Assembly (NCBI GenBank): GCA_900542575.1
Contig: UQOE01000033.1
Location: 1 to 19,834 of the forward strand
Length of the DNA stretch: 19,834 nt
DNA from: an uncultured Oscillospiraceae bacterium
GTDB taxonomy: Bacteria > Bacillota > Clostridia > Oscillospirales > Acutalibacteraceae
Direction of reading: 5' to 3'
Below are positions 1 through 7,015 of the stretch, piece by piece. A program made the position numbers and the translations under genes. Position 1 is the first letter of the stretch; every line of letters starts with the position of its first letter. The notes under the pieces were generated by a model. That model did not search any database. It was not told the DNA's origin and saw only the letters and a program-made list of their open reading frames with translations.

Positions 1-2756
1 GTCTGGAAAAGACCCGCGGATTTACCATTGAAATTGACAAGGTCCGCAGCTCTGCATCCGGGCTGGAACAGCAGGCCGCGGAGCTCCGCTCCAAAATTGC
101 TGTCAACGAGAACTCCATCGCGCTGAAACAGGAGAATATCCGGCGGGTGCAGGAGGACATGCGGAATGCCGCTCTGGAGCGCACATCGGTCGAGGAAAAC
201 ATCCAGAAGACCGAGGACGCTCTCACCGAACTGCAGAAGCAGAAGGCGGCGAAGGAGCAGGAGCGGGAGTCTCTGAATGAAAAGGGACAGGAGCTTTTCT
301 CCCGCAGCAGGGAGGCCGATGCCGACAGCCGTACGGTCAGTCAGGCCCTGAAGGAAATCGGCGAGACCCTCGCCGATGCCAGGGTCCGCAAATCCGCGGC
401 CCGGTCCTCCCTGGAGGAAATCCGCAGCCGCGGCGCCCAGAATGAGGCGACGCAGTCCGAGCGGAACGAAGTGCTCCAAAAATTAGAACACGACCTGGAG
501 GCCGCTGAGCAGAAACTGCAGGAATGTACGGAGAACGCCGAAAGCCTGACCAATGCCATCTCCGGCTACAAGATGCGGCTGGAGCGGCGCAGTCAGAAGC
601 TGCAGCAGCTGGAACAGCAGGCCGATGCCCTGCGCCGGGAGATGGAGCAGAAAGAGAGCCGGGCGCATATGCTGGAGGATCTCCAGAAAAATATGGAGGG
701 CTATACCGGCAGCGTCAAGGCGGTCGTCAAGTCGGCCCGTCGGGGTGTCCTGCGCGGCATCCACGGCCCCCTTTCCCAGCTCATCCACGTGCCGGAGCAG
801 TATGCCGCCGCCATTGAGACGGCGCTGGGCGCAGCGGTCCAGTTTATTGTCGTAGACACCGAAGAGGACGCCAAGCAGGCCATCCGCTACCTGAAAAACA
901 ACCGCGGCGGCCGTGCGACCTTTCTCCCTATCTCTGCCATCCGGCCGCGGGAGCTGCAGGAGAACGGCATAGACCGCGCGGAAGGCTTCGTCGGCATTGC
1001 CAGTGACCTGGTCCGTGCCGATTCCAAATATGATGCCATCATTCGGGCACAGCTGGGCCGGGTCGTCGTGGTCCGGGACATGGACAGCGCCATCGCCCTC
1101 GGGCGGCGCACCCGGAACCGATTCAAAATCGTAACCCTGGACGGCCAGACCATCAACGCGGGCGGTTCCATGACCGGCGGTTCCCGGGCCCGCAATGCGG
1201 GCATCCTCTCACGCGCCGGGGCCATCGATGCCCTGAAACAGGAAGTGGCTTCGCTTCAGCAGAAATACAGTGTTGCGGAAGAACAGCTCGAGGAGAGCCG
1301 GTCGTCTGCCAACAAGGCGAAAGCGGACTATGAAGGTGCCCAGGCGGATCTCATTCGGGCCAACGAGGCCAGAATTGCGGCCGAGGGCGACCGAAATCTG
1401 GTCCGCGGCCAGTACGACTCGGTCCGGACGGCTCTGGCCGAACTGGAACAGGAGCAGGCCGACGCCGAATCTCGTATGCAGGCTCTGAGCGCTGAAATTG
1501 AGAAGACAGAGGCCGAAGAGCAGAAGGCGCTGGCGCGCCAGCAGGAACTGGAGACCCGGTCGGCCGAGGCGGAGGAACATCTCGCCGCATTCCGGGCCGA
1601 GGTCGATGAGATTGCCCAGAGCCGTTCGGCACTGAAGCTTACCATTCTCGGCCTGGACAAGGATATGGAACAGGCCCGGGCCTCTCTGGAGCGGCTGCAC
1701 CAGGCCACGCAGCTCTCCGCCGACACGGAGGAAAAACGGAAGGCGGAGACGGCGCGCTATGAGCAGGAAATTGCCGACGCGGAGGCGGAGATTGTCAGCC
1801 TGAAGGAACAGGCCGAATCGCTGCGCACCGCCGGTGAGAATGCCCGCAGCAAAATCGACGAGCTGACGGCCTCCCGCAATGAGGCGGAAGCCGAGAGCAA
1901 TCAGCTCCGGGTCCACGAGCGAAATAAGAGCGACGAGCGGGAAAAAATCAGCGGCGAGCTGGCACGGCTGGAAGAGCGGAAGGCCAACATGCTGCGGGAC
2001 TACGACGCGACCGTCAACAAACTGTACGACGAGTACCAGATGACCCGCCGGGAAGCAGAGGCATTCACGGCCCCCAGTGAAAATCCCGCCCAGAGCCAGA
2101 AAGAGCTCCGGGAAGTCCGGGCCTCCATCAAGGCGCTGGGTTCCGTCAACGTGGGCGCCATCGATGAGTACAAGGAAGTCTCCGCCCGCTACGAGTTTAT
2201 GAAGGGACAGATTGAGGACGTCGAGACCTCCAAGCAGGAGCTCCTCGGCCTGATCCGGGAACTCACCGACAACATGGCAAAACAGTTCCGGACGCAGTTT
2301 GATCGGATCAACGCGGCGTTCCGCACAACGTTCACCGACCTGTTCGGCGGCGGAAAGGCGGAGCTGCTCCTGGAAGATGAGGGCGATATTCTGGAATCCC
2401 CCATCCAGATCCGGGTTCAGCCCCCGGGGAAAAATGTCCAGAACATCGATCTTCTCTCCGGCGGCGAGAAAGGCCTCTCGGCCATCGCACTGCTCTTCGC
2501 CATCCTGAAGATCACCCCCGCCCCCTTCTGCATCTTCGATGAAGTGGAGGCGGCGCTCGACGACGTCAACGTCAACCGATTTGCACAATATATGCGGACT
2601 ATGTCCGACCATATTCAATTTATAGCAATTACCCACAGACGCGGTACCATGGAAGAAGCGGACATTATGTACGGTGTTACCATGGAGGAAGAGGGAGTCT
2701 CCAAACTCCTGGAACTCCAGACCGCGGAGATGGCCAAGAAACTCGGTCTCGACTAA
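1..2756 (+). CDS. smc: Chromosome segregation ATPase SMC (5' end outside window)
   Basis: SMC dimers with ScpA and ScpB organise and condense the chromosome. The reading frame is open from base 3, so the gene starts upstream; 917 residues are visible of a family length near 1,190. The missing part should hold the N-terminal head with Walker A and the start of the first coiled-coil arm. Visible in order: coiled coil rich in E, Q, A, R and K; the hinge domain, about bases 720-1210, with the typical GGSMTGGSR segment; the returning coiled coil to about base 2200; and the C-terminal ATPase head. The head has the ABC signature LSGGEKGLSA from base 2454, Walker B FCIFDE at 2526-2543, and the distal histidine region FIAITHRRGTM near 2620. 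It is followed after 24 bases by ftsY, the usual order in Bacillota. No frameshift is seen. Several long antisense frames here are only codon-bias shadows. Confidence 0.97.
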   Translation, partial: LEKTRGFTIEIDKVRSSASGLEQQAAELRSKIAVNENSIALKQENIRRVQEDMRNAALERTSVEENIQKTEDALTELQKQKAAKEQERESLNEKGQELFSRSREADADSRTVSQALKEIGETLADARVRKSAARSSLEEIRSRGAQNEATQSERNEVLQKLEHDLEAAEQKLQECTENAESLTNAISGYKMRLERRSQKLQQLEQQADALRREMEQKESRAHMLEDLQKNMEGYTGSVKAVVKSARRGVLRGIHGPLSQLIHVPEQYAAAIETALGAAVQFIVVDTEEDAKQAIRYLKNNRGGRATFLPISAIRPRELQENGIDRAEGFVGIASDLVRADSKYDAIIRAQLGRVVVVRDMDSAIALGRRTRNRFKIVTLDGQTINAGGSMTGGSRARNAGILSRAGAIDALKQEVASLQQKYSVAEEQLEESRSSANKAKADYEGAQADLIRANEARIAAEGDRNLVRGQYDSVRTALAELEQEQADAESRMQALSAEIEKTEAEEQKALARQQELETRSAEAEEHLAAFRAEVDEIAQSRSALKLTILGLDKDMEQARASLERLHQATQLSADTEEKRKAETARYEQEIADAEAEIVSLKEQAESLRTAGENARSKIDELTASRNEAEAESNQLRVHERNKSDEREKISGELARLEERKANMLRDYDATVNKLYDEYQMTRREAEAFTAPSENPAQSQKELREVRASIKALGSVNVGAIDEYKEVSARYEFMKGQIEDVETSKQELLGLIRELTDNMAKQFRTQFDRINAAFRTTFTDLFGGGKAELLLEDEGDILESPIQIRVQPPGKNVQNIDLLSGGEKGLSAIALLFAILKITPAPFCIFDEVEAALDDVNVNRFAQYMRTMSDHIQFIAITHRRGTMEEADIMYGVTMEEEGVSKLLELQTAEMAKKLGLD

Positions 2757-2780
2757 AGACCGCGAAGGGAAGGCTCTATT

Positions 2781-4472
2781 ATGGCAAAGAAAGGAAAAGG
2801 CTTTTTTTCAAAGCTGAATTTCGGTACAAAGAAGACCCGGGAAAGTCTCTCGGGCAATATCGACAGCGTTCTGGACGCCTTTGACGAGATCGGCGATGAC
2901 CTCTATGATGAGCTGACCGAAGTCCTCGTCATGAGCGATGTCGGCGTCACCACTTCGCAGCAGATCATCGATGATCTGAAAGAGCGCGTCAAAAAACAGA
3001 ATATCAAGGACCCGGCCGAGGTGCGCCGCCTGATTAAAGAGGTCGTCGCCGATATGCTGGGCAAGGATGAGACCATCGACTTCGTCACTACGCCCGCCGT
3101 CATCCTGGTCATCGGGGTCAACGGCGTCGGCAAGACGACCACCATCGGCAAGATGGCCGCCTATTTTAAATCCGAGGGAAAAAAGGTTATTCTCGGTGCG
3201 GCCGACACCTTCCGCGCCGCCGCCATTGACCAGCTGGAGATCTGGGCCGACCGCGCCGGCGTAGAGCTCGTGAAGCACGAAGAGGGATCAGACCCCGCTT
3301 CGGTGGTCTATGACACCATCAGCAAAGGCGTCAAGGAAAATGCGGATGTCATCATCTGCGATACCGCCGGCCGAATCCACAACAAGAAGGGCCTGATGGC
3401 TGAGCTCGGGAAAATCTACCGCGTCATAGACCGGGAACTCCCCTACTCCGACCGTGAGATCTTCCTGGTACTGGACGCCACCACCGGCCAGAACGCCATC
3501 AGTCAGGCCAAGGAATTCATGAAGGTCGCCGATGTCACCGGCATTGTGCTGACCAAGCTGGACGGCACGGCCCGCGGCGGCGTCGTCCTGGCCATCCGAA
3601 ATGAGCTCAATCTGCCCGTCAAATTCATCGGCGTCGGCGAAGGGCTGGACGATCTCCAGCCGTTCTCCGCGACTGCGTTCGCGGAGTCGCTCTTTGACCC
3701 GATCGACACCGAAAACCAGGAGGAGATTGAGGCAAAGCTCGATAAGAACCTCCAGATGCAGGACGCCAAAGAGGTAGAAGTGGATTCGCTGACCTCGCAT
3801 GGCAAAGAGGAAGAGGAGCCGCAGCCGCTGACCAAAAAAGAGCAGAAGCAGGCCGCCAAAGCCGCGGAAAAAGCGGCAAAAGAGGCCGAGGCGGAGCGGA
3901 AGGCGCGCGAAGAGGAAAAAGCCCGCCGAAAAGCCGAGAAGAAAGAGCGCGAACAGGCGAAGAAAGAGGAGCGTGCAAGACAGAAGGCCGAGGAAGAGGC
4001 AAAGAAAAAGGCGGAGGCCGAGGCAAAGCGCAGAGCCGAAGAGGAGGCAAAGCGGGAAGCCGAGGAAGCACGCCGGAAGAAGGCCGCCGAGGAGGCCCGC
4101 CGCAAAGCAGAGGCCCAGATGAGAGCCGAAGAGGAGGCCCTTCGAAAAGCCGAAGAGGCTGCGCAGCAGAAGGCCGAAGAGGAGCGCCGTCATGCTGCCA
4201 TGAAGCAGCTTGACGAAGAGCTCGATGCTGAGCGCCGCCGCGCCGAAGAAGAGGCCCGCGCCCGCCGCGCTGCCCGCGAAAAGGCGGAACAGGAGGCCCG
4301 TGCGGCCGCTGCTGCTGCTCCGGCAGCCGAGGAAGCGGCCAAACCGGCTTCTGCCGAAAAAGGGAATGCGGACAGCGATGTCTCCGACGCCATGCGCGCC
4401 CGGATTGCAGCCGCAAAAGCCAGTATCCTCAAACGCAGCCTGAACAGCTCGGACGGAAAGGACAGCAAATGA
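2781..4472 (+). CDS. ftsY: Signal recognition particle receptor FtsY with long charged C-terminal tail
   Basis: FtsY is the SRP receptor GTPase that delivers ribosome-nascent chain-SRP complexes to SecYEG at the membrane. It is 563 residues, against about 300-330 for a bare NG-domain receptor. A basic N-terminal segment (residues 1-20) precedes the four-helix N domain. The G domain carries the P-loop GVNGVGKTTT at 112-121, DTFRAAA at 142-148, DTAGR at 194-198, TKLD at 258-261 and GVGEGLDDL at 284-292. The catalytic core ends near residue 310. About 250 extra residues follow: an acidic linker, then A/E/K/R-rich sequence from about 352 to 510 that should form one long helix, then a less charged end with a possible amphipathic segment at 535-555. 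In E. coli the charged extension is N-terminal; here it is C-terminal. A GAAGGGAAGG-like ribosome binding site precedes the ATG. The stop overlaps the next start as ATGA. The core call is certain; the tail's role is unknown. Confidence 0.97.
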   Translation: MAKKGKGFFSKLNFGTKKTRESLSGNIDSVLDAFDEIGDDLYDELTEVLVMSDVGVTTSQQIIDDLKERVKKQNIKDPAEVRRLIKEVVADMLGKDETIDFVTTPAVILVIGVNGVGKTTTIGKMAAYFKSEGKKVILGAADTFRAAAIDQLEIWADRAGVELVKHEEGSDPASVVYDTISKGVKENADVIICDTAGRIHNKKGLMAELGKIYRVIDRELPYSDREIFLVLDATTGQNAISQAKEFMKVADVTGIVLTKLDGTARGGVVLAIRNELNLPVKFIGVGEGLDDLQPFSATAFAESLFDPIDTENQEEIEAKLDKNLQMQDAKEVEVDSLTSHGKEEEEPQPLTKKEQKQAAKAAEKAAKEAEAERKAREEEKARRKAEKKEREQAKKEERARQKAEEEAKKKAEAEAKRRAEEEAKREAEEARRKKAAEEARRKAEAQMRAEEEALRKAEEAAQQKAEEERRHAAMKQLDEELDAERRRAEEEARARRAAREKAEQEARAAAAAAPAAEEAAKPASAEKGNADSDVSDAMRARIAAAKASILKRSLNSSDGKDSK

Positions 4473-5077
4473 TCTTTCTGATTGCCACGACCAATCCAAA
4501 CAAGAAAATAGAATTTTCCCGTATCCTTGCCCCTCTGGGCATCACGGTGAAATCGGCCGACGAGTTAAATCTCCGGCTTCCGGAGGTGGAGGAGACCGGG
4601 ACGACCTTTGAGGAGAATGCCCTGCTCAAAGCGCGGAGCGGCTGTGCCGTCAGCGGTCTGCCGACGCTGTCGGACGATTCCGGTCTCTGCGTGGACGCCC
4701 TCGACGGTGCCCCTGGCATCTACTCCGCCCGCTTTTCCAGCGAGGACGGGGAAAACGGGGACGACGAGGCCAATAACCGAAAGCTGCTGCGGCTGCTGGG
4801 CGATACGCCGCTGGAAAAGCGGACGGCTCACTATGCCTGTTCCATTGCGGCGGTCTTCCCCGACGGCCGGGAACTCACCTCCTATGGGGAGTGCCGCGGA
4901 TGGATCGGATTTGAGGAGCGCGGATCCAACGGGTTCGGCTACGATCCTCTGTTCCTGATCAACGACCGCCAGACGTTTGCGGAGATTCCGCCGGCGGAGA
5001 AAGATGCCCGGAGCCACCGCAGCGCCGCACTGCATGCCATGTACGACATTCTGAAAGGAGAACTCCATGACCAGTAA
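4469..5077 (+). CDS. rdgB: XTP/dITP pyrophosphatase (RdgB/HAM1 family)
   Basis: This enzyme hydrolyses non-canonical purine nucleoside triphosphates (XTP, ITP, dITP) to monophosphate and pyrophosphate, keeping deaminated purines out of nucleic acids. The 202-residue length is normal. Family motifs are visible: the N-terminal nucleotide-binding ATTNPNKKIEF at residues 6-16, the acidic active-site segment LSDDSGLCVDAL with D69 and D70, PGIYSARF at 82-89, GFGYDP at 155-160 and SHRSAAL at 182-188. The ATG overlaps the ftsY stop by four bases (ATGA), so translation is probably coupled. Its 3' end overlaps yhbY by 11 bases. The same position near yhbY-nadD is common in Clostridia. Confidence in family is very high; the exact substrate preference is inferred from the family. 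Confidence 0.96.
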   Translation: MIFLIATTNPNKKIEFSRILAPLGITVKSADELNLRLPEVEETGTTFEENALLKARSGCAVSGLPTLSDDSGLCVDALDGAPGIYSARFSSEDGENGDDEANNRKLLRLLGDTPLEKRTAHYACSIAAVFPDGRELTSYGECRGWIGFEERGSNGFGYDPLFLINDRQTFAEIPPAEKDARSHRSAALHAMYDILKGELHDQ

Positions 5078-5459
5078 AGAACGCGCGGCCTACCGCGCAC
5101 AGGCCAACCGCCTCTCCCCGGTCTGCCAGCTCGGCAAGAACGGGCTCACAGATGCCGTCTACGCCCAGGTTGACCAGGAGCTCACCGCCCATGAGCTGAT
5201 TAAGATTAAAGTCCTTCTGGAGAGCACGCCGATTGCCCCGAAAGAGGCCGCCGGGAAACTGGCGGAGCAGACCGGCGCCGACATCATCAGTGTCGTCGGC
5301 GGTGTGATTGTGCTCTACCGCTACAGCGAGGAACTTCACCGGAAAAAGGCGCAGAAAGAGGCCAACAAACAGCGGGCGGCCCGGATTCAGCGCTCCAATG
5401 AACGGCAGAGAAAGAAGAACCGCTTTGGAAAGAATCGGAATTTTCGGCGGGACGTTTAA
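5067..5459 (+). CDS. yhbY: YhbY-type CRM-domain RNA-binding protein, ribosome-associated
   Basis: YhbY proteins bind pre-50S ribosomal particles through a single CRM domain and are thought to help large-subunit assembly. The CRM domain covers about residues 1-95, with the GxxG loop GKNG at 23-26 and the typical helix KVLLEST. At 130 residues it is longer than the usual 95-100. The last 35-40 residues form a strongly basic tail (repeated R, K, Q and N) ending in RRDV, which could add RNA affinity. The start is supported by AAAGGAG at 5054-5060, six bases before the ATG, inside the end of rdgB. The 3' end overlaps nadD in another frame, and the overlapped part is the basic tail. The function is inferred from the family. 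Confidence 0.92.
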   Translation: MTSKERAAYRAQANRLSPVCQLGKNGLTDAVYAQVDQELTAHELIKIKVLLESTPIAPKEAAGKLAEQTGADIISVVGGVIVLYRYSEELHRKKAQKEANKQRAARIQRSNERQRKKNRFGKNRNFRRDV

Positions 5460-6036
5460 TCCGCCGCACCTGGGGCATCGCCATCTGGCGGAGGAATTCC
5501 GCCGGCAGTCCTCTCTGGACCGCATCCTGGTCATCCCCTCTTTTGTCCCGCCCCACAAATCGGCCGAGAACCTCGCATCGGGCGAGGATCGGATGGCCAT
5601 GTGCCGGCTGACCTTTCCCGAGAATCATTTCTGCGTGGACGCAGCCGAGCTGGATCGCGGCGGGAAGAGCTACACGGTGGAGACGCTCCGCATCCTGAAG
5701 GAGCGCTACGGGGCGGACAGCGAGCTCTTCTTCCTGATGGGAGATGACATGCTGCTCTACTTTGCCAATTGGCGGGACCCGCATGAGATCCTGCGGCTGG
5801 CAACTGTGGTCTCCGCCGTGCGCAGCAATAAAATCACCGTCTCCGCGCTCCGGGAGAGTGCGCGCACCTCGTTTCCGGACGAGTACCGGAACGGCAGGTT
5901 CCAGTTCATGGAGATGCCGCCGCTGGAGGTGAGCTCGACGGAGGTGCGGGACCGCATCCGGGAGCACCGCTCCATCGAGGGTCTGGTGACGCCGGGTGTG
6001 CAGCAGTATATCGAGAAGAGGGGGCTTTATCAATGA
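5425..6036 (+). CDS. nadD: Nicotinate-nucleotide adenylyltransferase
   Basis: NadD joins nicotinate mononucleotide and ATP to make deamido-NAD in NAD biosynthesis. The nucleotidyltransferase motif GTFNPPHLGH is at residues 9-18, and the C-terminal SSTEVR (the (I/V)SSTxxR motif) is at 170-175. An internal FFLMGDD segment is also typical. I chose the TTG at 5425, giving 203 residues, because homologues start two to four residues before IGIFGGTFNPPH and this gives MERIGIFGG. A weak AGAAAGAAG ribosome binding site lies upstream. An ATG at 5398 would add nine residues with no ribosome binding site. An ATG at 5308 would add 39 residues of out-of-family sequence read through yhbY. With the TTG start the gene overlaps yhbY by 35 bases. 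The downstream overlap with yqeK is ATGA. Identity is certain; the exact start is moderately sure. Confidence 0.93.
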   Translation: MERIGIFGGTFNPPHLGHRHLAEEFRRQSSLDRILVIPSFVPPHKSAENLASGEDRMAMCRLTFPENHFCVDAAELDRGGKSYTVETLRILKERYGADSELFFLMGDDMLLYFANWRDPHEILRLATVVSAVRSNKITVSALRESARTSFPDEYRNGRFQFMEMPPLEVSSTEVRDRIREHRSIEGLVTPGVQQYIEKRGLYQ

Positions 6037-6647
6037 ATCTTCCAACCGGCCCGTACATGGACAGAGAGGACGAATTCCTCGCCGTGATCCAGGAGAAGGA
6101 GTCGCCCGGCCGCTATCAGCACTCACGCAATGTCGCGAAAGCGGCTCTGAAGCTGGCGGAGCGAAACGGCGCCGACCTGGAAAAGGCCTATGTCTGCGGT
6201 CTTCTGCACGACGTGGAAAAGAACGCCCCGAAAGAGGAACAGAAGCGCTATATGAAGCAGCTCGGGGAAACGCTTCCCCAGTATGTCTTCGACAACCCGA
6301 AGCTCTGGCACGCCCCCGCGGGAGCCGCCTATGTGCGCGATGAGCTCGGCATTGTTGACGAAGAAATGATTCATGCTATAAAATATCACACAACCGGACG
6401 TCCGGGCATGACGGTGCTGGAACGCATCATCTATGTGGCGGACTTTATCTCGGATGAGCGGGACTACCCCGGCGTCGAGAAGGTGCGGGAGACCGCTTAC
6501 CGGAATCTCGACGAGGCCATTCTCATCGGCTCTCAGTTTACGCTTGTCTCGCTGCTGAAGAGCTGGTGCGTCATCAACTACGATACTATCGCAATGTATA
6601 ATGAGGTCGCCGAGGAACTCGGCAGCCGCATGGAGGGTCATAAATGA
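6033..6647 (+). CDS. yqeK: YqeK-type HD-domain Ap4A hydrolase
   Basis: YqeK is an HD-domain phosphohydrolase; characterised members symmetrically cleave diadenosine tetraphosphate (Ap4A) to ADP, using iron. The 204-residue protein has the expected metal ligands: H30 in RYQHSRNV, H59-D60 in GLLHDVEKN, H93 in WHAPAG, H119 in IKYHTTGRP and D137 in YVADFIS. The ATG overlaps the nadD stop as ATGA, and its own stop overlaps rsfS in the same way. The order nadD-yqeK-rsfS is highly conserved in Bacillota, which supports the call against other HD hydrolases. Older annotations call this a HD-domain metal-dependent phosphohydrolase. The Ap4A activity is family knowledge, not shown by this sequence. Confidence 0.94.
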   Translation: MNLPTGPYMDREDEFLAVIQEKESPGRYQHSRNVAKAALKLAERNGADLEKAYVCGLLHDVEKNAPKEEQKRYMKQLGETLPQYVFDNPKLWHAPAGAAYVRDELGIVDEEMIHAIKYHTTGRPGMTVLERIIYVADFISDERDYPGVEKVRETAYRNLDEAILIGSQFTLVSLLKSWCVINYDTIAMYNEVAEELGSRMEGHK

Positions 6648-6982
6648 CAACCGAAGAAAAAACCAGAAAAATCGTGAGCGTTCTGACCCGCCGGAAGGCG
6701 GAGGACGTCCAGGTCCGCCGGGTCGGCGATCTGACCATCGTCGCGGACTACTTTGTGCTCGCCACCGGAACCTCGAACACCCAGATCAAATCGCTGGCCA
6801 ACGAGGTGGAGTATGAGCTGGAAAAAGACGGCGTTCACGGCCGTATGGAGGGCAAGACCAGCGACTGGATTCTGCTCGACTACGGCGACGTCATCTGCCA
6901 TTTCTTTCTCCCTGAGGCGCGGGAGCACTACAACCTGGAGCGGCTCTGGGCCGACGCCGAGGAAGTACAGTTCGGAGAGTAA
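6644..6982 (+). CDS. rsfS: Ribosomal silencing factor RsfS (Iojap family)
   Basis: RsfS binds ribosomal protein L14 (uL14) on the 50S subunit and blocks joining with the 30S, lowering translation in starvation or stationary phase. The 112-residue length is normal. Family features seen are the N-terminal helix, the DYFVLATGTSNTQIKSLA segment and the C-terminal block WILLDYGDVICHFF followed by REHYNLERLW. It begins at an ATGA overlap with yqeK and is the last of the overlapping set. A gap of 33 bases then precedes leuS. It fits a ribosome-themed cluster with yhbY upstream. Confidence 0.96.
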   Translation: MTTEEKTRKIVSVLTRRKAEDVQVRRVGDLTIVADYFVLATGTSNTQIKSLANEVEYELEKDGVHGRMEGKTSDWILLDYGDVICHFFLPEAREHYNLERLWADAEEVQFGE

Positions 6983-7015
6983 TTTATCACTTTGCTATAA
7001 AAGGAATGTTGCACA

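Noticed and set aside
1209..2636. 475-codon minus-strand frame across smc, with others across mreB (14943-16301) and PBP2 (18043-19605)
   Set aside because: These are the same codon-bias effect over clear sense genes. They recur over most long genes here, which argues against any one being a real antisense gene.
3830..4330. Repetitive DNA in ftsY, considered as a CRISPR-like or noncoding repeat array
   Set aside because: The repeats stay in one open frame and encode charged helical sequence. Units are imperfect, with no spacers.
5308..5424. Longer nadD start at 5308 (or 5398)
   Set aside because: The extra residues are out-of-frame yhbY sequence and do not fit the family, where the motif GTFNPPH lies about ten residues from the start. 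No ribosome binding site precedes either ATG.
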